From positions 1 to 32,872 of the forward strand of contig NZ_JMTZ01000075.1 of assembly GCF_000731095.1 (NCBI RefSeq): 32,872 bases of DNA, written 5' to 3'. This stretch comes from Lysobacter antibioticus (GTDB taxonomy: Bacteria; Pseudomonadota; Gammaproteobacteria; Xanthomonadales; Xanthomonadaceae). The notes below the pieces were generated by a model. The model saw only the letters and a list, made by a program, of their open reading frames with translations. It was not told the DNA's origin and did not search any database. The position numbers were made by a program, and so were the translations under genes. This document shows, piece after piece, positions 8,454 to 16,511 of this stretch (position 1 is the first letter of the stretch; the number at the start of each line of letters is the position of its first letter).

Positions 8454-9169
8454 CGCAGTGCGTGCCCGGGGTCGGACGGGCCGAACAGGAAATGCAGGAC
8501 GCGCCGCCGCCCCTGCGGCCGGCTGGCCTTGGAAGAAGCATGCAACAGCAACGGTCGCATGATAAGCAGATCGCCCGGCCGTGCGGTGCATTGTGTCTCG
8601 CCGCGCTCCTCGCGCAGAGCGCTGGCCCTTTGCGCGCTGAGCTTTCCAACCAGATGCGAGCCCGGCACCACTCGCAACGGTCCATCGGAATCGGTACACG
8701 GATCCAGGTGGATGCGCACGACGGTCAGCCGCTCCAGGAGCGCCGTCGGCGGCTGGACGAAATGCGAGCCCTCCTTGTGCGACCAGTCGGAGAGCGCCTC
8801 ATTCGCGACCTTCTCGGCGACCGGGATCGACAAGTCCTGATGCAGGGCGACTTTCCAGTTACGCGACTGGCTTTTGCGGAATAAGGTGCATTGCACGGCG
8901 AGCGCATCCTCGGCCAACACACCCAGGTCGCGAAGCCGCAGGCGCAACGGCGCCACTAGCGCCCGGCACCACGCGTGTTGAAGCAGATTGCGGGTGCCCG
9001 CATCGTCGCCATCGCAGGCGTCGACATGAGCCTCCATGGCAGCGACGTCCACCGCACCGAGCACACCGGGCAAACGAAGAAAGCCTTGCGCCTCGAGCGA
9101 CCCGGAGAGCATGGAGTCGAAAGCCGCAACCGGGAACGACTGGACCGCACTGCAGGCTAACGACGACAT
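8435..9169 (-). CDS. Phytanoyl-CoA dioxygenase (PhyH)-like Fe(II)/2-oxoglutarate oxygenase
   Basis: The protein is 244 aa from ATG 9169; a GTG at 9172 is an alternative. HQD at residues 110-112 supplies the His and Asp of the iron-binding facial triad, with the distal His in [11 protein letters not shown] (H200) and a following Arg cluster (from R207) for 2-oxoglutarate. The sequence [11 protein letters not shown] before the distal His is typical of the PhyH family. These enzymes hydroxylate small organic molecules; the substrate here is unknown. The gene lies seven bases after moaA and overlaps moaC by 19 bases, so it is co-transcribed with molybdenum-cofactor genes, which is not a usual partner. 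No signal peptide. Confidence 0.82.
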   Translation of the reverse strand: MSSLACSAVQSFPVAAFDSMLSGSLEAQGFLRLPGVLGAVDVAAMEAHVDACDGDDAGTRNLLQHAWCRALVAPLRLRLRDLGVLAEDALAVQCTLFRKSQSRNWKVALHQDLSIPVAEKVANEALSDWSHKEGSHFVQPPTALLERLTVVRIHLDPCTDSDGPLRVVPGSHLVGKLSAQRASALREERGETQCTARPGDLLIMRPLLLHASSKASRPQGRRRVLHFLFGPSDPGHALRWSLAI

Positions 9170-9176
9170 CACAGCT

Positions 9177-10223
9177 TCAACCGCCGATCAAAAACATCTC
9201 GACGTGGCGCTTGGAGCGCGGCGCGTCGAGGGCGCGCAATTCGCTGTAGCGGTCGCCGCGGCGCGACCACAGCCCGGCCAGGCGTTCGGCGAAGGCGGCT
9301 TCGCCCAGCGCGAGCGACGGCCGCAGGTCGGTGCCTTCGGCGGCGAACAGACAGGTGTACAGCCGGCCGTCGGCGGACACCCGCGAGCGATGGCAATCGC
9401 CGCAGAACGGCGCGCTGATCGAGGACACGAAGCCGATCTCGCCCTGGCCGTCGGCGAAGCCGTAGCGCGAAGCGACTTCGCCCCGGTAATTGGCGTCGAG
9501 CGCGCGCAGCGGCCAGCGCGCGTGGATGCGGTCGCGCAGGGCCTGCGAGCTCACCACGCCCTCGGCGCTCCAGTCGTTGCAGTTGCCCACGTCCATATAT
9601 TCGATGAAACGCAGCACATGGCCGCTGCCGCGGAAATGTTCGACCAAGGGCAACACTTGGTCTTCGTTGATGCCGCGCTGGACCACGCAGTTGATCTTGA
9701 TGGAATCGAAGCCCGCCGCGCGCGCCGCGGCGATGCCCTCGAGCACGTCGGCGATTTCGCCGCGGCCGCCGGACAGGCGCCGGAAACGCTCGGGGTCGAG
9801 TGCGTCCAGGCTCACCGTCAGGCGGCGCAGGCCGGCCTCGCGCAGCGCCCGCGCATGACGCGCGAGCAGCGAGCCGTTGGTGGTCAGCGCCAGGTCGTCG
9901 ATGCCTTCGATGCGCGCCAGGCGCGCGACCAGCTCGGGCAGGCGCTTGCGCAGCAGCGGCTCGCCGCCGGTCAGGCGCAGTTTGCTGACGCCCACACGGA
10001 CGAAACCGCGCACCAGGGTTTCGATCTCGTCGAAGCTCAGGCGCGAGGCCGCATCCAGGCCATAGTCGTCCGGCACGCGCTCGGCCGGCATGCAATAGGG
10101 GCAGCGGAAGTTGCAGGCTTCGATCACCGACAAGCGCAAGTCGCGCAGCGGCCGGCCGTGGAGATCCAACGGCATCGGCAGCGGCGGCAGACCGGGGGCG
10201 GCACTCACGAAGGCGGCATTCAC
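9177..10223 (-). CDS. moaA: GTP 3',8-cyclase MoaA (radical SAM)
   Basis: MoaA (348 aa) is the first enzyme of molybdenum-cofactor synthesis, a radical-SAM protein acting on GTP. The N-terminal cluster motif CNFRCPYC gives C37, C41 and C44; LTGGEP lies at 84-89; the second [4Fe-4S] cluster comes from C274, C277 and C291 in FCGDCHRSR...LYTC. The chain ends with Gly-Gly, which MoaA needs for activity in studied homologues. The start is a GTG at 10223 that shares one base with the TAG of the preceding MBL gene; no strong ribosome-binding site is visible, so coupling is likely. Confidence 0.96.
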   Translation of the reverse strand: MNAAFVSAAPGLPPLPMPLDLHGRPLRDLRLSVIEACNFRCPYCMPAERVPDDYGLDAASRLSFDEIETLVRGFVRVGVSKLRLTGGEPLLRKRLPELVARLARIEGIDDLALTTNGSLLARHARALREAGLRRLTVSLDALDPERFRRLSGGRGEIADVLEGIAAARAAGFDSIKINCVVQRGINEDQVLPLVEHFRGSGHVLRFIEYMDVGNCNDWSAEGVVSSQALRDRIHARWPLRALDANYRGEVASRYGFADGQGEIGFVSSISAPFCGDCHRSRVSADGRLYTCLFAAEGTDLRPSLALGEAAFAERLAGLWSRRGDRYSELRALDAPRSKRHVEMFLIGG

Positions 10224-10978
10224 TAGGACGGCAGTTGCGTAACGGTGGGCTCGGCCAGCTCGATCGCCTCGCCCGGCCTACCGACACGATACCCCCGCGC
10301 CGCCAATACGTCGCCCTCTTCGCGGCTGCCGTAGTGGTAAAGCAGGCAGCGATTCAGCAGTTCGCGCGAGTATTCGCGCTCCAGGTCCTCGATGCCGCTG
10401 TGCGAGGGGTTGCCGTGCAGGGCGCAGTCGTGGGCGATCAGCTCGCCTGCATCGGCGTATTTGGCCAGGACCTCGGGGATCGGGCGGGTGTCGCCGGTCC
10501 AGATGGCGCTGCCGCGCAGGCGCAGGCCGAAGGCGCTGTCGGGCCAGTGGTGGCGGGTCGCGAACACCTCCAGGCGCAGGCCCCCGTGCCAGAAATGGCC
10601 GCTGACCGGCACCAGTTGGAAGGCGTCCCAGAAATTCACCCCGCCCTCGGCCAGCACGTTCGGGTAGTCGGCCACCCGCTGGTGCAGCAGCGGCACCACC
10701 GTCGCCGGCACGTACAGCCGCACCTTGCCGCGCCGCTGCGGGTCGAAATAGTGGGCGACGAACAGGCGCTCGAACCCGGCGATATGGTCCAGGTGGGTAT
10801 GGGTGACGAACAGAGCCTCCGGCATCCGGCCGTAATGGGCCAGGAACGCGGTCAGGCCCTCGCCGCCGCAATCGATGGTGAGCCAGGGCTCGCCGTCGCG
10901 CTCCAGCGTGGCCATCGCCGACCCCAGCTCGACCGCCGACGCATTGCCGACGCCGTGCAAACGCAACCGCCAAGTCAT
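10223..10978 (-). CDS. MBL-fold metallohydrolase
   Basis: A 251-aa metallo-beta-lactamase-fold hydrolase. Metal ligands are seen in THTHLDH (residues ~59-65), in GHFWHGG and HHWPDS in the middle, in IWTGDTRP (Asp), and in LLYHYGS near the end. The fold and layout resemble RNase Z/AtsA-like or phosphodiesterase-like members that lack a signal peptide, so it should be cytoplasmic. The substrate cannot be assigned. GAGGGG precedes the ATG at 10978. Its stop overlaps the moaA start by one base, which argues for a linked role or at least co-expression with moa genes. About 30 bases separate it from kdkA upstream. Confidence 0.82.
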   Translation of the reverse strand: MTWRLRLHGVGNASAVELGSAMATLERDGEPWLTIDCGGEGLTAFLAHYGRMPEALFVTHTHLDHIAGFERLFVAHYFDPQRRGKVRLYVPATVVPLLHQRVADYPNVLAEGGVNFWDAFQLVPVSGHFWHGGLRLEVFATRHHWPDSAFGLRLRGSAIWTGDTRPIPEVLAKYADAGELIAHDCALHGNPSHSGIEDLEREYSRELLNRCLLYHYGSREEGDVLAARGYRVGRPGEAIELAEPTVTQLPS

Positions 10979-11008
10979 GCCCGTCCCCTCGATTCGCTGA
11001 CCACGTCT

Positions 11009-11758
11009 TTAGTAACCACGTTCCCAGGCGCGGTCATAGGCCGTGCGCAGTCGGGCGAAATCGCGTTCGACCTCGGCCTCGCCGCGGTCGCCGCGCAATT
11101 TCAACAGTGAACGCTTCAGCCGGGCCAGGTTGCGCTCGCGCCAGGGGGTCGCCGGAATCCGGATCTGGCCGCGGTCCAGGTCGATCACCCAGCCGTGCCC
11201 GCCGCTGTCGAACAGCAGGTTGGTGGCGTTGAGGTCGGCGTGATCGAGGCCGGCCCGGTGACAGCGCGCGATCAGCCGCCCGGCCTCTTCCCAAGGCGCG
11301 CCGTCGCCGGCCACGGCGGCGCGGTCGGCCAGCGAGCGCACGTCGCCGAGGCGCTGAAGCAGGATCGCGGCGTAGTAATACCAACCGTCGCGGCGATACC
11401 AGGCGGCGACCGGCTTCGGCACCGGCAGACCCTTGCCGGCCAGTTCGCGCAGCAGGCGGAACTCGGCGAAGCTGCGGGTCTGGTTGGCGCCGCTCCACCA
11501 ATAGCGGTCGCGATTGAAGCGTGCGATCAGGCCGCCGCGCAGGTAACGGCGCAGCACCACCCGGCCGAACGGCGCATCGACGAACCAGGCGCCGCCACGG
11601 CCGCCGCTGTCGACCGGACGCGCGTTGCCGCCCCAGTGCGCCGGCGAGAACCATTCCGGCGCGGCTTGCTGGACCTGCGCGCGGTCGAACAGAATCGCAC
11701 CGTAACCGCTATCGTCGCGGTACGGCGTCAGTCCCTCGGCGGCGTCATAACCCGTCAT
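11009..11758 (-). CDS. kdkA: 3-deoxy-D-manno-octulosonic acid kinase KdkA
   Basis: KdkA (249 aa) phosphorylates position 4 of the single Kdo residue on lipid IVA or lipid A at the inner membrane. Protein-kinase-like motifs are clear: [11 protein letters not shown] at 173-183 (catalytic loop) and WVIDLDRG at 190-197 (metal-binding Asp). The N-terminal part ([17 protein letters not shown]) and the [11 protein letters not shown] segment match KdkA of Haemophilus and Xanthomonas as I recall them. A KdkA protein implies a lipopolysaccharide with a phosphorylated mono-Kdo core. The gene is divergent from opsX, with only 22 bases between start codons. Confidence 0.9.
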   Translation of the reverse strand: MTGYDAAEGLTPYRDDSGYGAILFDRAQVQQAAPEWFSPAHWGGNARPVDSGGRGGAWFVDAPFGRVVLRRYLRGGLIARFNRDRYWWSGANQTRSFAEFRLLRELAGKGLPVPKPVAAWYRRDGWYYYAAILLQRLGDVRSLADRAAVAGDGAPWEEAGRLIARCHRAGLDHADLNATNLLFDSGGHGWVIDLDRGQIRIPATPWRERNLARLKRSLLKLRGDRGEAEVERDFARLRTAYDRAWERGY

Positions 11759-11780
11759 CCGACCGAGTCTAACAAGTCAC

Positions 11781-12857
11781 GTGACCACATCGCCTCTCAG
11801 TTCCCATTCTTCGATCTGCCTGCTGCGCCTGTCCGCGCTCGGCGATGTGACCCACGTCGTACCGCTGGTGCGCACTTTGCGCGCGGCGCGGCCGCAGGCC
11901 TCGATCGCCTGGATCATCGGCAAGGGCGAGCGGCGCCTGCTCGAAGGCCTGGAAGGCGTCGAATTCCTCGAGTACGACAAGAAAAGCGGCTTCGCCGGCA
12001 TGCGCGCCCTGCGCCGCAGCCTGCGCGAACGCCCCCTCCCCGGCGGCCGCTTCGACGTGCTGCTGCAGATGCAGGTGGCCGCGCGCGCCAACCTGCTGTC
12101 GGCCTTCCTGCCGGCGCAGCGCCGGGTGGGCTACGACCGCTCGCGCTCGAAGGACCTGCACGGGCTTTTCATCAACGAGCGCATCCCCGACCGCCCCGGC
12201 ATCCACGTGCTCGACGCGATCGGCAGCTTCTGCGAACCGCTCGGCCTGCGCCAGACCGAAGTGCGCTGGGACTTGCCCGTGCCCGAGGACGCGCGCGAAT
12301 GGGCGCGCGCGCAATGGCCGCAGGACGAGGCACCGACCTTGCTGATCTCGCCGTGTTCGAGCCACACCGTGCGCAACTGGCGCAACGACCGCTACGCCGC
12401 GGTCGCCGATCACGCGGTCGAGCGCGGTTGGCGGGTGGTGCTGTGCGGCGGCCGCAGCGAACTCGAACGCAACACCGCCGACGCGATCCTCGCGGCGATG
12501 CGCCACCCGGCGCTGGACCTGGTCGGCAAGGACACCTTGAAGCAACTGCCGGCGCTGCTCGAACGCGGCCAGCTGTTGATGACCCCCGACTCCGGCCCGA
12601 TGCACATCGCCAACGCCATGGGCACCAAGGTGCTCGGCCTGCATGCAGCCAGCAACCCCGCACGCAGCGGCCCCTACAGCGACCGCCGCTACTGCGCCGA
12701 CCGCTACGACGACGCCGCGCGCAAGTATCTCGGCAAGCCCGCGGCCGACATCGCCTGGGGCACCAAGATCGAACACGAAGGCGTGATGGATTTGATCTCG
12801 GTCGAGGACGGCGTCGCCGCATTCGAGCGCTACCTCGCCGATCATTCGCTGCGCTAA
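11781..12857 (+). CDS. opsX: ADP-heptose:LPS heptosyltransferase I, OpsX type (GT9)
   Basis: This 358-aa glycosyltransferase family 9 protein starts at GTG 11781. It shows LLRLSALGDVTHVVPLVRTL at 14-33 (the nucleotide-sugar family start), LISPCSSHTVRNW at 188-200, and TPDSGPMHIANAMG at 268-281 with the ADP-heptose-binding Asp and His. OpsX adds the first heptose to a phosphorylated Kdo, the product of KdkA, in Haemophilus-type cores; the head-to-head kdkA neighbour supports this choice over WaaC. It acts on the cytoplasmic face of the inner membrane. The gene's stop overlaps the convergent membrane-protein gene by four bases. Confidence 0.85.
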   Translation: MTTSPLSSHSSICLLRLSALGDVTHVVPLVRTLRAARPQASIAWIIGKGERRLLEGLEGVEFLEYDKKSGFAGMRALRRSLRERPLPGGRFDVLLQMQVAARANLLSAFLPAQRRVGYDRSRSKDLHGLFINERIPDRPGIHVLDAIGSFCEPLGLRQTEVRWDLPVPEDAREWARAQWPQDEAPTLLISPCSSHTVRNWRNDRYAAVADHAVERGWRVVLCGGRSELERNTADAILAAMRHPALDLVGKDTLKQLPALLERGQLLMTPDSGPMHIANAMGTKVLGLHAASNPARSGPYSDRRYCADRYDDAARKYLGKPAADIAWGTKIEHEGVMDLISVEDGVAAFERYLADHSLR

Positions 12858-13513
12858 GACGCGTCGTTCTCGATCTGCAGCCGTCGCCAGATCGACAACT
12901 GGGTGCGCTGGCGGCGGCGCTCGCGATAGACCGCGGCGATCAGCGCCAGCGCGATCACCAACGCGGCGACCGCGATCTCGCCGCCGCTCCAGTCGCGCCA
13001 GCCGCCGGTCAGCGCTTCCACGGCGACGAACACCAGACAGGCCGCAGCGGCATTGCACGAAAGGCTGCACAACACTTTCATGCGGTTGAGGGCGTTGCGC
13101 GAAGACGGGTCGGCCGCCTCCAGATATTCGCGCATGCGCCGGTCGACATCGTGGAAGACCGAGGTCGACATGTGTGCGGCATCGGGCAGCACCAGCCCTT
13201 CGCTGCGCGCCAGTCGCTGCGACAGAAAGGCGATGGCCGGCGCCCAGGCCTGGCGCAAGCGCGGCCAGACGATGCCCTGGGCGACGCCGTAGACCAGGCG
13301 GCCGATCGGGCTCAGGGCCAGGCCCAGCGCATAGGCGCCGGCGAACCAGGTCGGCAGGGTCAGCTCGGGGGCCTGCTCGCGCAGCAGGTGCAGGCCGGCC
13401 GGGTGGCGCAGGGCCAATGCCGTCAGCAACAGCCCGCCCGGGCACAGCCAGGCGAGCAGATCGTCGTACAGCCAGGCGCCCGCAGCGCGCGGCTTGGGTT
13501 CGGCCACCGGCAT
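12854..13513 (-). CDS. Integral membrane protein, unknown function
   Basis: The protein is 219 aa from the ATG at 13513, 16 bases after the DUF6165 stop on the same strand. Hydrophobic segments are visible at about residues 25-45 (GGLLLTALALRHPAG), 52-75 (FAGAYALGLALSPIGRLVYG), 150-170 (AAACLVFVAVEALTGG) and 178-197 (AVAALVIALALIAAVY), followed by an Arg-rich tail that should stay in the cytoplasm. A soluble central part (HMSTSVFHDVDRRMREYL) separates the pairs. I do not recognise the family. The frame runs further upstream over the DUF6165 gene, but that part is a shadow. Confidence 0.7.
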   Translation of the reverse strand: MPVAEPKPRAAGAWLYDDLLAWLCPGGLLLTALALRHPAGLHLLREQAPELTLPTWFAGAYALGLALSPIGRLVYGVAQGIVWPRLRQAWAPAIAFLSQRLARSEGLVLPDAAHMSTSVFHDVDRRMREYLEAADPSSRNALNRMKVLCSLSCNAAAACLVFVAVEALTGGWRDWSGGEIAVAALVIALALIAAVYRERRRQRTQLSIWRRLQIENDAS

Positions 13514-13529
13514 CGCCGCGGCCGCCCGC

Positions 13530-13937
13530 TCAGCCGACCAGGCCGGGGCCGTAGTCCTGGTAGGACTTCTCTTCGACGTAGGTCGAGCCCAGGGCCAGGT
13601 TGATGTCCTTCTTGACCCGTGCCCGCACGTCGTTCTCGATGTAGACCGAGCGCGCCAGGCGGATGAACTCGGCATCGAACTCCTGGCGCTTTTCCTTGAT
13701 CCGGATGTCGTCCTCGATCACCCACAGGCGCTCGTTGACGGCCTTGAGCTCGGCGCGCAGGCGGACCACGTCGCCACCGGCGGCCGGGTGGGCCATCCAG
13801 GTCTGCTCGAGCGCGCTGAGCTCGTTGCGGACGTTGGCCAGCTTGGCCTCGTCGGTCATGCGCTCGGACTTGATCTGCAGGATCGCGATCTTGTCGAGCA
13901 ATTCGCCAAAGGACACCGGGACCAGGATTTCGGACAT
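13530..13937 (-). CDS. DUF6165 family protein
   Basis: This 135-aa soluble protein begins MSEILVPVSFGELLDKIAIL and has a long amphipathic, probably coiled-coil middle (from about residue 20 to 85, rich in Glu, Lys and Leu) and a C-terminal YVEEKSYQDYG. The opening and helical pattern match the DUF6165 family as I recall it; its biochemical role is not established. Relatives are often found near lipopolysaccharide genes, which fits the kdkA/opsX neighbourhood, but the link is positional only. The gene is the first of a two-gene unit with the 219-aa membrane protein. Confidence 0.78.
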   Translation of the reverse strand: MSEILVPVSFGELLDKIAILQIKSERMTDEAKLANVRNELSALEQTWMAHPAAGGDVVRLRAELKAVNERLWVIEDDIRIKEKRQEFDAEFIRLARSVYIENDVRARVKKDINLALGSTYVEEKSYQDYGPGLVG

Positions 13938-14031
13938 GTCGCGCAGCCGTTTCGTTGCGAAAGAAGGCCGCTAGTGTAGCCCCGCCCTCCCCGGCCCCGG
14001 GAGGGCGCCGACGCGGCGATCACGACAAGCC

Positions 14032-14060
14032 TTGTCGGCGGATGTTTCAGCCCGTATCAT
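14032..14060 (+). promoter_or_regulatory. Sigma-70-type promoter for tRNA-Ser
   Basis: TTGTCG at 14032-14037 and TATCAT at 14055-14060 are separated by exactly 17 bases. Transcription would start near 14067, about 12 bases before the mature tRNA 5' end at 14079. The position and spacing are as expected for a stable-RNA promoter. Confidence 0.7.
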
Positions 14061-14078
14061 TCTCGGCTCACTGCACCC

Positions 14079-14169
<91 letters not shown>

Positions 14170-14180
14170 GATACAGACAG

Positions 14181-14210
14181 AACGGGCTCTTCGGGGCCCG
14201 TTTTGTTTTT
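14181..14210 (+). terminator. Rho-independent terminator after tRNA-Ser
   Basis: The stem AACGGGC/GCCCGTT surrounds a short loop and is followed by TTTTGTTTTT at 14201-14210. It begins 12 bases after the CCA end, so the tRNA is transcribed alone. Confidence 0.88.
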
Positions 14211-14640
14211 GGGCCCTGGTCCGGCCGATGTGGCGATGCCCGCGTGGCCCGGTACGGGATCGGTCCGATCGAAACCGAAAGTTGCGCTCCACCCCGCCTC
14301 GCATAACCGGTCATCGGCACGGCCGCCATCGTCAGCGACTCGGGCGAGGGTTTTCACAACGGCCGCGTTCGCTCGTCCAGTGTGTGAAGCCGGTGCTTCA
14401 TGAGCCGTTTGGCCGACGTGGGCCACGCTCCAGCTTGCTTCGTCCCACTCGCGCAGGAGCCACCGTCGATGCCTTGCGCCACCACCGTCTCTACCGATCC
14501 GATCCACACGCGGCCTTCATCCATGCTCGGGCATGAAAGCCGAACACGGATCACGCTTTCTTGCTACGCGGCCGCTTGATCGCGATGATTGCGTTTTCAG
14601 CATTGGCAAACCCGACAACTGCGAGCGGCACGACCGACAG
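14211..14640. other. Gene-free stretch before the PP2C gene
   Basis: About 430 bases with no supported gene. Several short ORFs exist on both strands, but their ends run through the tRNA and their composition is unremarkable. The PP2C frame is open back to an ATG at 14533; the family normally starts at the methionine at 14641, so this is probably leader. No repeat or integrase-like relic is visible next to the tRNA. Confidence 0.45.
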
Positions 14641-15345
14641 ATGATCGAATTCGGACACCTCACGCATGTCGGCCTGCGCCGCGAACTCAACGAAGACACC
14701 TATTACGGTGACAGCGAACTCGGCCTGTGGCTGGTCGCCGACGGCATGGGCGGGCACGAGTACGGCGAGGTCGCCAGCGCGCTGGCGCGCGAGGCCATCG
14801 TCCGCGAGGTCCGCAACGGCGCCCCGCTGGCGCAGGCCATCCGCATCGCCGACGAAGAGATCATCCGCACCTCGCGCCGGCGCAACGACGCCCTGCCGAT
14901 GGGCACGACCGTGGTCGCGGCCCGCATCAACGGCAACCGCTTCGAAGTGGCCTGGGTCGGCGACAGCCGGGTCTACCTGTGGCGCGACGGCCATCTGGCC
15001 CAGTTGTCGCAGGACCACAGCTACGTCCAGGAGCTGATCGCCAACGGCGCGATCACCCACGAACAGGCACGCAGCCACCCGCACCGCAACGTCGTCACCC
15101 AGGCTCTGGGCGTGACCGACCCGCGCAACCTCAACGTCGAGACCATGAACGGCGAACTGCGCCCGGGCATGCAGTTGCTGCTGTGCAGCGACGGCCTGAC
15201 CGAAGAGGTCGACGACCGCAGCATCGCCCGGGTGCTGGCACACAACGACTGCAGCGCGCAGGAATGCGTGGATTCGCTGGTCGCCGCGGCGCTCGACGGC
15301 GGCGGCTCGGACAATGTGACCGTGGTGCTGGTGCGCAGCCACTGA
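14641..15345 (+). CDS. PP2C-family serine/threonine protein phosphatase (PppA/Stp1-like)
   Basis: A 234-aa soluble phosphatase of the metal-dependent PP2C (PPM) family. Motifs in order: GLRRELNEDTYYGD near 11-24 (metal-binding Asp), LVADGMGGHEYGEVAS around 31-46, TTVVAARINGN, VAWVGDSRVYLWRDG around 103-117, LSQDHSYVQEL, LLCSDGLTEEVDD near 180-192, and GGSDNVTVVLV at the end (metal Asp). The length is that of the minimal bacterial catalytic domain. Such enzymes reverse Hanks-type kinase phosphorylation; no kinase gene is in the window. The ribosome-binding site is weak. An alternative start at 14533 would add 36 residues without family support. Confidence 0.92.
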   Translation: MIEFGHLTHVGLRRELNEDTYYGDSELGLWLVADGMGGHEYGEVASALAREAIVREVRNGAPLAQAIRIADEEIIRTSRRRNDALPMGTTVVAARINGNRFEVAWVGDSRVYLWRDGHLAQLSQDHSYVQELIANGAITHEQARSHPHRNVVTQALGVTDPRNLNVETMNGELRPGMQLLLCSDGLTEEVDDRSIARVLAHNDCSAQECVDSLVAAALDGGGSDNVTVVLVRSH

Positions 15346-15367
15346 GGCGCCGGGCCTGTCGGCGACG

Positions 15368-15391
15368 CGATTTTACGCAAAGACAAAATCG
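15368..15391 (+). terminator. Weak stem-loop after PP2C gene
   Basis: CGATTTT at 15368-15374 pairs with AAAATCG at 15385-15391 around a ten-base loop, followed by an AT-rich TCTAATTAATT. It lies 22 bases after the stop codon. The stem is AT-rich and may be only a partial terminator. Confidence 0.4.
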
Positions 15392-15485
15392 TCTAATTAA
15401 TTCCAAGCCTGCGATTCGCACTGCCTGGCTTGCACGGCAGGAGTCGCTCCAGTTCCTCATCCAGGAATGCCGCGCTATCGCCCCC

Positions 15486-15513
15486 GTCGTTCCCGCGCAG
15501 GCGGGAACCCAGG
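15486..15513 (+). repeat. REP-like palindromic repeat, copy 1
   Basis: GTCGTTCCCGCGCAGGCGGG followed by AACCCAG is a short imperfect palindrome of the type CGTCATTCCCGCG-AAGGCGGGAATCCAG that is widespread in proteobacterial intergenic DNA. It lies in the ~400-base gap between the PP2C gene and dnaQ, which holds no gene that I accept. Confidence 0.65.
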
Positions 15514-15564
15514 GCTCTATCGCGACGTGACTCCGAAGGCACCCGGCCAGGGGTTCACAGCGCC

Positions 15565-15591
15565 CCATCACCGCGTCTGCGGGTATGACGC
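15565..15591 (-). repeat. REP-like palindromic repeat, degenerate copy 2
   Basis: CCATCACCGCGTCTGCGGGT followed by ATGACGC resembles the same repeat read on the minus strand (GTCATACCCGCAGACGCGG). It has lost part of the GGATC end. Confidence 0.45.
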
Positions 15592-15648
15592 ACTGCTGGC
15601 TGTACAAGCAAGGCATCCCGAACGCTTGCAGCCAAAACGCTGAAGTCT

Positions 15649-15677
15649 CTGGATCCCCGCCTTCGCGGGGATGACGG
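15649..15677 (-). repeat. REP-like palindromic repeat, copy 3, inverted to copy 1
   Basis: CTGGATCCCCGCCTTCGCGG followed by GGATGACGG is the complement-strand form of the repeat at 15486. The two outer copies face each other about 140 bases apart, a common REP-pair layout. Confidence 0.65.
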
Positions 15678-15745
15678 CCGGGTAGTTACGCCACTGCGGA
15701 TCGCAGGTCGCTGGAGATGCCCGATGGGCATCGCGATGCTTGCGC

Positions 15746-16483
15746 TCAGGCCTCGACGGCCTGCGCGACCTCGACCGGCGGCATCGCCAAGTCCCAGATG
15801 CATTTGCCGGCTTTCTTGCGCAGCTTTTCCAGGCGCGCTTCGTGGGCGGCGAGTTCGGCCGGCAACACGATCACGCGCGGGCGCGGGGCGCTGACGTCGA
15901 CCTGGAAGCTGGCTTGTTCGAGCCTGGCCGCGGCCGCGCCGGGGTCGCCGAACCCGATCTCTTCCTGGCCCGAGGTCAGGCCGATGTAGACCTCGCCCAG
16001 CAACTGGGCGTCGAGCAAGGCGCCGTGCAACTGGCGGTGCGAGTTGTCGACGCCGAGGCGTTTGCACAAGGCGTCGAGCGAGTTGCGCTGGCCGGGGAAA
16101 CGCTGGCGCGCGAGCAGCAGCGAGTCTTCGATGGTAACGCGGTCGCGCAACTTGCCGTACTGCGGCCCGCAACGCGACAGTTCGTTGTCGAGGAAGCCGA
16201 CGTCGAACGCGGCGTTGTGGATGATCACTTCGGCGCCTTCGATGAAGGCGAGGAACTCGTCGACGATCTGTTCGAACAGCGGCTTGTCGGCCAGGATCTC
16301 CAGGCTCAGGCCAGTGACTTCCTGGGCGCCGGCCTCGAAGTCGCAATCGGGCTTGATGTACTGGTGATAGGTGCGGCCGGTCGGGCGGCGTTCGACGAAT
16401 TCGACGCAGCCGATTTCGACCACGCGGTTGCCGCGTTCCCAGCTCAGGCCGGTGGTTTCGGTATCTAGGATGATTTGACGCAT
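15746..16483 (-). CDS. dnaQ: DNA polymerase III epsilon subunit (3'-5' proofreading exonuclease)
   Basis: DnaQ (245 aa) is the proofreading subunit of the replicative polymerase. The exonuclease active site is complete: D7 and E9 in LDTETTG, D94 in HNAAFDVGFLDNE, and H153 with D158 in LHGALLDAQLL. After residue ~185 comes the less conserved tail that binds the alpha subunit. The length matches E. coli DnaQ. It lies downstream of rnhA on the same strand; E. coli has rnhA and dnaQ adjacent but divergent, so the neighbourhood is conserved while the orientation differs. Confidence 0.95.
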   Translation of the reverse strand: MRQIILDTETTGLSWERGNRVVEIGCVEFVERRPTGRTYHQYIKPDCDFEAGAQEVTGLSLEILADKPLFEQIVDEFLAFIEGAEVIIHNAAFDVGFLDNELSRCGPQYGKLRDRVTIEDSLLLARQRFPGQRNSLDALCKRLGVDNSHRQLHGALLDAQLLGEVYIGLTSGQEEIGFGDPGAAAARLEQASFQVDVSAPRPRVIVLPAELAAHEARLEKLRKKAGKCIWDLAMPPVEVAQAVEA

Positions 16484-16511
16484 CGGGGGATTCTAGCGGG
16501 GAGCGAGTCTG

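Noticed and set aside
15131-15616. Minus-strand ORF with the peptide WVPACAGTT
   Set aside because: This is the translation of the REP-like repeat, a common false gene, and it overlaps the PP2C gene in antisense.
15486-15677. Repeats between PP2C and dnaQ as a CRISPR array
   Set aside because: There are only three imperfect palindromes in both orientations and at irregular spacing, with no constant repeat-spacer pattern and no cas genes.
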